Made by a program: the position numbers and the translations under genes
Shown: positions 56,900 to 64,000 of the stretch, piece after piece
Position numbering within the stretch: the first letter of the stretch is position 1
Layout of the letters: each line of letters opens with the position of its first letter
Notes under the pieces: model-generated
What the model was told of the DNA's origin: nothing
What the model saw: the letters and a program-made list of their open reading frames with translations, nothing else
The model's database searches: none
Assembly (NCBI GenBank): GCA_022478985.1
Contig: JAKSZP010012229.1
Coordinates: 1 to 64,000 of the forward strand
Length of the DNA: 64,000 bases
Reading direction: 5' to 3'
Source: Massospora cicadina
Lineage: Eukaryota; Entomophthoromycota; Entomophthoromycetes; Entomophthorales; Entomophthoraceae

Positions 56900-57750
56900 G
56901 GCCCCAGGAAGAAATGGTGGTTACCAACATAGAGGAAAAGAACTGACATCTCTTTATCATGGTTATGGTGGGGTTTTTGCTGGCATTTTTGCTACGCGAA
57001 GTGGGACAATTATGGGGGCAACAACTCAGCAAACCATAGTGGTCCAGGTGAAACCTAAACCACCTTCTGTTCATGTGGCATTATCCATGGAGGCGTTAGA
57101 TAAACTTCACTAGGTAATGGTGTGGATTTGTTTCCAGCCACAGTTAGCGCAGGTGACAAGGGGAAATCCTCTTTCGCGCTCCAACTATCCCAGGTGGTGG
57201 ATGAATTACCCCCAGAATTGGTAGGATAGTTCCAGGAACTCTTCAGGAGCAGGATAGTTTGCCAAATTCCATGGAGGAGTGTGTGGAGTTAATCGACTGG
57301 GAGGCATGTCCAGATGAAGTAAAAGACGAGGCCTGGTCAGCATTATTAACAGTCAGCCAGGGTCATAGCTCTGTAGAAAAGTATGAGCGGATCTTCCATT
57401 CGCTGGAAAAGGCAGCACAGGTTAAAGATTTCCAGTCCTCACGAATGATCTACCAGCGGTTGCAGGCAGGTTTTCTGGACAGCCTTGGCAGCAGCTAAGG
57501 TCCAAGCTACGCTGGGGGAGGAAGTGGCCTTAGCAGTTCAAGTCAAAAAACAGTTAGCATTGGCATGGGACTGGCGTGATGAATCAATGTCACCAGGAAA
57601 GGGACAGTCCCCAGTTAGTGGCCATTCCAGTCAAGGGGGTGGCACATAGCCCCAAGAAACATGGGATTTGTTATAGGGGTGAGCACCCAGGGAATGTCAA
57701 AATTTCCATCAGCCAAATCGCAAGTGAAAGTCTCAAACAAAAATAAATCG
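56900..57750 (+). pseudogene. gag: Gag remnant of the 56-kb element
   Basis: 57259-57498 (79 open codons, beginning MPNSMEECVELIDWEACPDE) fits a gag matrix/capsid piece by position. Near 57,661-57,700 the sequence reads GICYRGEHPGN, a damaged nucleocapsid knuckle (CYRCG.PGH type) lacking its second Cys. No primer-binding site starting TGG was found after the 5' LTR. Confidence 0.62.
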
Positions 57751-57806
57751 GCTTCTTCGCCTTATTCTCATATGTTTATCTCCATAGAGTTGCATATGAA
57801 TGGGGA

Positions 57807-58181
57807 ATGGAAAGGGCAATGGAACTGATAGATACCAGGACAGAAGAGAATTATGTTGAACTGTCATTGGAAAAGTGTTTAAAGCTGCAGGTTCAGGAAG
57901 GACCAGTGGTGGTTTTTGCCAATGACTCACAAAGGGTGCCATTGTGGCACATATGCCCTTCGATGAAGGTACAGCAGGCACCATTTGGGTTTTGGACGCA
58001 GTTTTGTGCAATCAAGAACCTGACCCACCCAGTAGTGTTTGGGATGGGGTGGTGGCATCAGTTCAGACCCCAAATCGATGTGCCTTCCAGTACCATTACC
58101 TTGTACTCAAGGAGTGGTCCACCAATGAGGTGTAGACTGTTAGTGGGAAAACAGAAGTTAGATGAGCCTCAAACCCTGTAG
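57807..58181 (+). pseudogene. Aspartic protease domain of the 56-kb element
   Basis: 124 open codons. MELIDTRTEENYVEL near the start corresponds to the (A)LIDSGA..NF(I/V) active site of sushi-like proteases. The catalytic Asp is kept but the essential Gly is Arg. The LQVQEGPVVVFAND and TQFCAIKNLTHPVVFGMGWW segments fit the later beta strands. Confidence 0.78.
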
Positions 58182-58189
58182 GCCATGCA

Positions 58190-59000
58190 GGAAGAGGTCT
58201 TACCTGCAGAATACCAAGATTTTGTGGGGGTCTTTGGACCAAAAAAGGATTCGCCGTTTTCCCCCACCTGGCCATTTGCATTCTCTTTCCAGTTTAAGGA
58301 AGGGTCCAAACTTCCCCGTGGTTGCCCAGTCTACCTGTTAAATGAATAAGCCAAGGCCACATTGGAGGACCACGTGAGTTTGATGTTGATTTAAGGTTTG
58401 ATTGAGCCATCAAAATCAGCTGTGGTATCTCCAGTGTTGCCATAGCCTAAGGCAAGCGGGGATTTATGGCCATGCATGGATTACCAGAGGCTAAATGAGG
58501 TCATGGAACTGGATCCTTACTCAATGCCGCTAATGGAAGATATTTTGTCAATGGTCACGGGATGCAACAATTTCACCAAGCTCAATTTGGAAGATGAATT
58601 CAACTAGGTCCCTGTGAGGCTGGAGCACCAAAGATACACGGCATACAAGTGCCACCTTGGAATGTTCCAATACTGAGTTATGCCATTTGGGCTGCACAAT
58701 GCCCCAGCAGTATTTCAATGAATGATTGACTGATTACTCCATCAGTTGATCAGCTGGTGTTGTATTCCTTATATGGATGACATACTGGTGTTCTCACGTT
58801 CCAAGGAGGCTCATGTAAGGGATTTGCGGGGAGGTCCTGAAGGCATTAACTGAGGCAGGATTACAGATGAAGCCTTTGAAATGTGAGTTTACCTGGAGTT
58901 GGTTAGGTTCCTAGGGAATGTGATATTTGGAAAAGGACTTGGGGTATGCCCCAATAAGATCCAGGCAGTGCGCGCATGGAAGGCTCCAACCGTTCAGACA
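58190..59000 (+). pseudogene. pol: Reverse transcriptase of the 56-kb element
   Basis: LNEVMELDPYSMPLMEDILS (from about 58,490), FTKLNLEDEFN (first catalytic Asp now Asn), MPFGLHNAPAVFQ and YMDDILVFSRSKEAHV with the catalytic YMDD at 58770-58781. At least four stops interrupt it. A frame change follows YMDD near 58,830. Confidence 0.9.
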
Positions 59001-59580
59001 GGGGTGAGAATTTTTCTGGGTATGGTAAATTTCCTCAGGCGGTTCATCAAGAATCTATCGGAGTTAGCCCTGCCACTTATGCGACTGATGCAGAAAGTAC
59101 CATTTGTATGGGGGGAAGAAGAGGAGCGGGCATTCAACTTGCTGAAAGAGAAGAGCATTTTGGCGCCAGTCCTTTCCCATCCAGACCTGGGAAAATCTTA
59201 TGTTGTGGAAACAGACGCCTCGAAATTTGCACTGGTAGTAGTACTCCTACAGAAGGGGAAGACAGGTTGGAGCACCCGGTGTGTTATTTCAGTCAGAAAA
59301 TGATCCTAAGGAGAGACAAATTAACCAATATTTGACAAGGAGCTACTGGAGGTGGTTGCAGAACTGCAGGAGTGGAAGCACCACTTGTTGTATGCCCGTC
59401 ACCCCTACATAGTATGCTCAGACCATCAGGTACTGGAATATTACTGAGATCCCAGGAAAATAAATCAGTGCCAAGCCTGTTGGCATGTGGAGCTGACTCA
59501 ATATGATTTCTGACTAGAATACCATCCAGGAGCCGTTAACTCCATATCTGATTGATTGAGCTGGGATGCAGGTATAGCAT
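58899..59580 (+). pseudogene. pol: RT connection and RNase H of the 56-kb element
   Basis: 58899-59303 is open for 134 codons: RFLGNVIFGKGLGVCPNKIQ, VRIFLGMVNFLRRFI, FVWGEEEERAFNLLKE and YVVETDASKFALVVVLLQ (RNase H TDAS). A frame change near 59,270 then gives HPVCYFSQKM and, after stops, LLEVVAELQEWKHHLLYA and the end of RNase H. Confidence 0.88.
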
Positions 59581-59699
59581 ATAGAGAAGGCTGAGTTGGA
59601 GAAGTACAACACAGCAACTATGTTCTGGGAGACCAATTTTCTTTGATGGTGAGTGAGGAGGATGAACTGATTAGGAAATCCTAAGAAAGCAAAGGAGGT

Positions 59700-60560
59700 C
59701 TTCATTTGGGTGAAGGTTATGGGTGGAAACAGCAGAGGGAAAGCAGCACAGCCTTCATCATACATATGGAAGAAAAAATGTAAAAATATGTCACAACTCG
59801 CAGATATAGGTTCTGAACCCATCACTGCAGTGGGAAGTGCTGCAGGCGTCGCATGACCACCCACTGGTGGGACATATAGGGGTCGCAAAGATGATGGAAA
59901 TGGTGTGACAGAAGTATCACTAAGACAGACTGCAAAAAGATATAAAAAATATGTGGCGGAGTGCTTGGTTTGCATGTGATCAAAGCCCTTGTAAAAGCAG
60001 CCCGAGTGTAAGTTAGTCCCACTCCAGATTCCAAATAAGCTGTGGGGGTCAGTCAGCATGGGTTTCATTACTGGGTTACCTAAGATCCAGGGGAAGGTGC
60101 AATAATGGTTATTAATTGGTAAAAAATATGCCAAGTTTTTCTCATGCACCTCATCATTCTCAGCCAAGGACACCACAATGGTTTTTATCAATGAGATATT
60201 CGCCTGTCATGGCCTACCGGCAGAGATCATTTCAGATTGTGGCCCCCAATTTATATAAAATTCTGGTCTAGTCTACTCAATAATTTAAAAATTTGGCCAT
60301 GTAGGGCTTTGGCATACCATCCCTAGTCCAGTGTGAAAACAGAGAGGTCAAACCAAGTACTGGAAAAATACCTCCAATTCTATGTCTCAGACCGGCAGGA
60401 TGATTGGGTTACATGGATTAAACTCGCTCAGTTCACTTACAATAACCACCATTAACCATCAACAGGGATGTCTCCATTCTTTGCTAATCATGGATCCAAT
60501 CCTGTGTTGGATGGGGGATCAAACGGTGGAGTTTTCCAGGGGGCGGACGAATTATCCTGA
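59700..60560 (+). pseudogene. pol: Integrase of the 56-kb element
   Basis: SHDHPLVGHIGVAKMMEMV (59,850-59,910) is the zinc-binding HHCC start. SVSMGFITGLPKIQG at 60,052-60,095 has Gly where the first catalytic Asp (SMDF) is expected. FINEIFACHGLPAEIISDCG holds the second Asp (about 60,185-60,245). The final Glu block is only partly readable (about 60,330). The 225-codon antisense ORF at 60191-59514 is a shadow. Confidence 0.8.
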
Positions 60561-60599
60561 AGAATGGACGAGATCAGAAAAGTGCAAAACAAACTGGAG

Positions 60600-61056
60600 C
60601 GTGCCACAGCATGGCAAAAACAATATGCGGATCTGAAGAGTGCCATACCCATCATTTGCTCCAGGGGATTGGGCATTGGTGGCGGCGAAGAATTATATGG
60701 TACCAGTGAGGAGCGAGAAACTCAGACTGAAGTTCTTAGGCCTGTATAGAGTGATCTGGGTTTTTAAAAAGGTGGCATTTAATTTAGACCTCCCAGAAGG
60801 CTCAAAAGCCCATCCAGTTATCCATGGGTCTCAATCTGAGGATTCCAAGGGCAGGGACCAGAGCGGCCTGGGCCACTGAACCCACAAGAGGAGAACAACC
60901 AGGAATATGAGGTTGAGCAGGTCCTGAAGGAGCTTTGGGTCAGGGGACGCCAGCAATTTCTGGTAAAATGGAAGGGATACCTGGTAGAGAAAGCGACCTG
61001 GCAAACACCTGAGGATTGTGCACACTGCCCCAAGAAGATCCAGGAGTTCCTGGATT
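60600..61056 (+). pseudogene. pol: Integrase C-terminus and chromodomain of the 56-kb element
   Basis: YPSFAPGDWALVAAKNYMVP and LKFLGLYRVIW (60,645-60,760) are the GPF-type module. YEVEQVLKELWVRGRQQFLV, KWKGYLVEKATWQTPEDC and PKKIQEFL (60,908-61,055) form a well-preserved chromodomain with the aromatic cage positions kept. Confidence 0.87.
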
Positions 61057-61065
61057 TACAAGGGG
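61057..61065 (+). other. Polypurine tract
   Basis: TACAAGGGG ends just before the 3' LTR start TGGTACAATGG. Confidence 0.6.
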
Positions 61066-61740
61066 TGGTACAATGGATCAGGGCCAGCCAGATCTGCACA
61101 TCAACATTGTGAATATCGGCTCAAATTCGCGCATAAATTTGGAGGTCAGACTTTGGATGTCAGACCAATCATGAAAGCCACTAGTAATGGAAGTCATAGG
61201 TAAGGATTCGGGGATTTGAGAGTGAGGACTGATGTGTTGTATTGAATTCCCAGAGTCTCAAATCCTCCAAGTTTTTGTTATGTGGGACTCAGGTTTACAT
61301 GCAACAAAATGGATATCACTTGAGAGCTTAATTTAGGGTTTGAATACATTAAACTCTCGAAAATGCTTTAAAAATGAGAAAATGGCACCTGAAAATACAG
61401 GTTTGTATTCTCAAAGGAAAACTACAATAAAAAATCGGATTGCTTGCTTTAAAATTAAGTCTATTTATAAGAGGAATTTTGGTCAAAATACCCTAAGCAA
61501 TGAGCTCAGCAAGTGAGCTAGGCCAGGCCCTGGCCTCATTTGTGGCACTATTTTGTGGATAGGCCTTACTGCTCGCATGCAGCATCACCAGGACTTTAGT
61601 CCATGAATGCGTCTCAAACTTGAGAAATGGAGCATTTGTGAGAGGGTGGTTCTCTGCAGAACTATCAGCAATGTGGTTGGTGAAATGGCTGATGCTGCCC
61701 AACTCATTTGTCACATATTGGCAAGAATCTGTACATTACA
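61066..61740 (+). repeat. 3' LTR of the 56189-61740 element
   Basis: Full-length partner of 56189-56860, ending ...GTACATTACA. It is followed at once by the GGATG TSD. Confidence 0.92.
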
Positions 61741-62977
61741 GGATGCTGACCCTCACTGTATGATTACCAGAGGAAGACCACTTGTATGTCTTGATTGATT
61801 GGCTGGAGTTATGGGAACTGGAACCATAAGAAACGGTGAAGGTGTTATGCTCAATGGTTCTGAACACTTAAAATAAAAATGACATGTTGTATAAAAAAGT
61901 CAACGATAAGTGGCTCCCCTATCTATGACCCTCATCAAGGACTGAAGTTATTCTAGAAGGACATGTCATATAGGGCATGATGATGTCAAGAAAACCTATG
62001 TGCGGTTAGAAAAAAATCTATTGGTACCAGATGCTTGAGACTAATTAAAAGGTTTTAAATGCTTGCATTGCAGAATCCAAGATCTGCTGAACCCACGCTT
62101 CCAGCATGAAGTTGTTACCCAAACCATGCATTTAACATCGTTAGCATGGATGTCATGGGCCTTATCCATGGGTCTCAATGGACATCACTATATCATCATA
62201 GCCATTGACCATTTCACCAAGTGGGTTGAGGCCTTCTTGGTTCCTGCCACACCGCAAAGTTTATTGCCTTATTCTTGTTTTCTCCGTTTTCACCCAACAT
62301 GGGTGCCCAAGAGTTTTTCTATCATACAATGGATTAAATTTCACTTTCCATGTTGTCCAAGAATTAATCACATTAACTAATACTAAGCAAGATTCTACTG
62401 AACCTTAAAACCCTTTAACAGATGGTGCGTCAAGTGGGCAAATGGCACCCTAATTCCTATTTATCATAAAATGTCTGCCATAACCCCATGCAATGAAATC
62501 ACTAAATGATATCCACTTTACTAGCATATTGGATCAGCTACCGTCGAAAATCAATATAGCATCATTCTAGGATTTTATGGTAGGGAGCATTGACTGCCAT
62601 TCAGCGGCCAACCTTTACTAGAATTTGCCTCTCCTGATACTGCTACATTGATGATGAGAGCGCTTGCTAATGAGATAATTAGGTTTAAAGCACTAGCCAC
62701 TCAAGGGATTGTCACTACCACCAAGGAGACTACATATTTAAATGCCAGGCATCCCACTCTCCCTTTATTCCATATTGGAAACCTTGTATATTATACCATC
62801 ACTACCCTGTTGTTTGCCAAAAAAGTTTCTACTTCCTAGTCAGGACCCTTACCATGTAAACTATAAGTCTGGCTCTATATACTCCATTGCTGTTGCTAAA
62901 GGCACTTTATTCAACTACATACATGCTAGGTTCCTGTGCCCATATGTCCCCCTCCTTCAAAATATTGAGGGGGGCAT
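61741..62977 (+). pseudogene. pol: Outer Ty3/gypsy element, right part (integrase)
   Basis: Resumes the RNase H/integrase linker after the TSD. 62063-62380 holds the integrase core start: WMSWALSMGLNG and YIIIAIDHFTKWVEAFLVPA. Broken readings continue to 62,940 (FYGREH-like at about 62,575, and a SYPIAVAKGTLFNYIHARFL-type end). Degenerate throughout. Confidence 0.8.
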
Positions 62978-63400
62978 TGTAGTAATTCATACTCCAGAAC
63001 TGCTCAAATCATCTTGGAGACCAATAAAATGTTCAATTTCCTCTGAAAGGTTTGAGCCTTCTAGAATCAATTGATAGTTAACAAATGAGCCTTTGCCTCT
63101 CTGGGAAAGAGCTATTAAAAGAAATTTGGGAATTGTCATAATATGAGACTCCCGCTTGGCGCCAGAAGATTACATCTGCATGCCCTTTCACAATGGAAGG
63201 TCAAAAATCCCAAAGCTTATTAAATTAAAAAAGCCATGGCTTAGCCTTAATATTGGATGAGAAGTACAGATCCTTAACAAAGGAGACTTTTGTGCCTTAT
63301 CCTTCCAAAGACACTTACTCATTTACTAGATACTAAAAGCTTTTAACAGTAAAGATTATTATTTATTTACTTAATGAATTTATACCTAATTTTCTTTAAA
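62978..63400 (+). repeat. Probable 3' LTR of the outer Ty3/gypsy element
   Basis: TTGAGGGGGGCAT (a polypurine tract) precedes TGTAGTAATTC. The far end is undefined (about 63.4 kb or beyond). The 5' LTR is not in view because the left part of this element is missing. Confidence 0.55.
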
Positions 63401-64000
63401 TAGTTATAATATCTGGGATAAAAAACCTGGATATTGCATAATGCTGGACCCTGAAGAAGCACAAGTGCTACGCCATTACCTCTCTCCAGCCATTCTTAAG
63501 AACTAAGCCATCCTAAAGCTCATTCCCAGCTTCCTTTCCTGAGGTTCTTGGAACCCTTTTATAAATTTAGTTTTCTCGCAAAAAGGCAAAAGCTACCTTT
63601 ATTTTCTCTGAGTTGAGATCTTTTATTAGTTAAAAGTTTCCTAATAAGTTTTTATATCAAGCTTTGGATTACTTTGATAAAAAGTATTTAGTATAAATAT
63701 GTTATCCTCAGTGTTTATAGTAATTGCTTTGTACAGTTGGACATTTTTAAGCTATTAAAATGCTTTACATGGGATAGGGATCTTATTTTTTGACATAAAG
63801 ATAATAGCTATCCAAGTGAGTTTACATATGTTTTTATAAAGTGTTTTTACTGAAGGACTCAGTTGTATAAGATGCGATGAGTGGCTTGTTTTTATATTAA
63901 TACTGAAAATATCCATAAAAATATGAGTCTTGAGATAATTAGTATTCATGTTACTATTACAAAATTTGACTATATGATATGTAGAAGGAACTTCAAGGAG
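63400..64000. other. AT-rich sequence, nothing identified
   Basis: No coding signal, TIR or LTR edge seen. It may contain the end of the outer element's LTR. Confidence 0.35.

Larger units (their letters stand above)
56189..61740 (+). mobile_element. Chromodomain Ty3/gypsy retrotransposon, 5.55 kb, nested
   Basis: LTRs of ~672 and ~675 bp, a perfect 5-bp TSD, and gag-PR-RT-RNase H-INT-chromodomain in order on the plus strand. LTRs agree by eye at roughly nine in ten positions. It lies inside another Ty3/gypsy element of the same orientation. Every coding domain carries stops, many of them TGA/TAG at Trp or Gln positions. Confidence 0.93.

Noticed and set aside
56861..56930. Primer-binding site beside the 56-kb 5' LTR
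   Set aside because: No TGG-starting tRNA complement within the first bases after the LTR; either lost or of another priming type.
59514..60191. 225-codon minus-strand ORF, the longest unassigned frame in its area
   Set aside because: Antisense to the integrase remnant of the 56189-61740 element. No domain, and the sense strand explains the sequence.
1..64000. Fungal origin suggested by Ty3/gypsy and LINE decay
   Set aside because: The ZBED/Charlie-like hAT ends and hATC domain, and sushi-like DTGAAGN/chromodomain elements, fit a vertebrate better. Not proven.
1..64000. Host exons, tRNA or rRNA genes, CRISPR, bacterial operons
   Set aside because: Every sizeable frame with recognisable content belongs to a transposable element. 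The only tRNA-like sequence is the SINE head. No spaced short repeats of CRISPR type.

Overview
Organism and content. This window is eukaryotic, repeat-dominated DNA. I see no host gene, rRNA, CRISPR array or bacterial operon. Everything identifiable is a transposable element or a fragment of one. The mix is LINEs of L1/Tx1-like layout, Ty3/gypsy elements (some chromodomain-bearing and sushi-like), a hAT derivative with the ends and transposase C-terminus familiar from vertebrate ZBED/Charlie-type hATs, and a small tRNA-derived SINE. This points to an animal, most likely a vertebrate with a large repeat-rich genome (amphibian, lungfish or similar). That is inference from element types, not an identification.

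Layout. About 200-755: 3' end of a LINE (+). 772-4069: decayed Ty3/gypsy pol (+) with its 3' LTR, into which a near full-length LINE (4070-9351, minus) inserted with a perfect 18-bp target-site duplication (TSD). About 9,890-12,144, 19,370-22,667, 24,568-24,760 and 27,760-27,860: degenerate copies of one noncoding repeat, about 1.07 kb per unit and partly in tandem. That array was broken by a hAT derivative (11108-11870), a Ty3/gypsy element with two ~1-kb LTRs (12145-19369, minus, itself carrying a SINE at 17995-18134), an unidentified ~1.1-kb segment (20.8-21.95 kb) and a 1.9-kb ORF1-only element (22668-24567, minus). A second 1.9-kb ORF1-only element lies at 25744-27663 (+) with a perfect 18-bp TSD.

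27.7-36.7 kb: very old Ty3/gypsy element (+), apparently bounded by LTR remnants at 28.3 and 36.5 kb and interrupted by a 5'-truncated LINE (29811-31108). 37044-43194: chromodomain Ty3/gypsy element (+) with both LTRs but almost no gag. About 43.9-48.2 kb: decayed Ty3/gypsy pol (minus). 48275-55636: Ty3/gypsy element (minus) with two ~0.5-kb LTRs. 55637-56188 plus 61741-63.4 kb: an older Ty3/gypsy element (+) split by a younger chromodomain element (56189-61740) with LTRs and a perfect 5-bp TSD. The last ~0.6 kb is AT-rich and unassigned.

Most notable. The two 1.9-kb elements carry only a LINE-type ORF1 (including the zinc knuckle), go straight into a shared 3' UTR, and end in a tail motif also found at the 3' ends of the three LINE copies here. 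That is the architecture expected of a non-autonomous, HAL1-like ('half-LINE') family using the LINE's reverse transcriptase. All coding regions carry stops or frameshifts; no element looks active.
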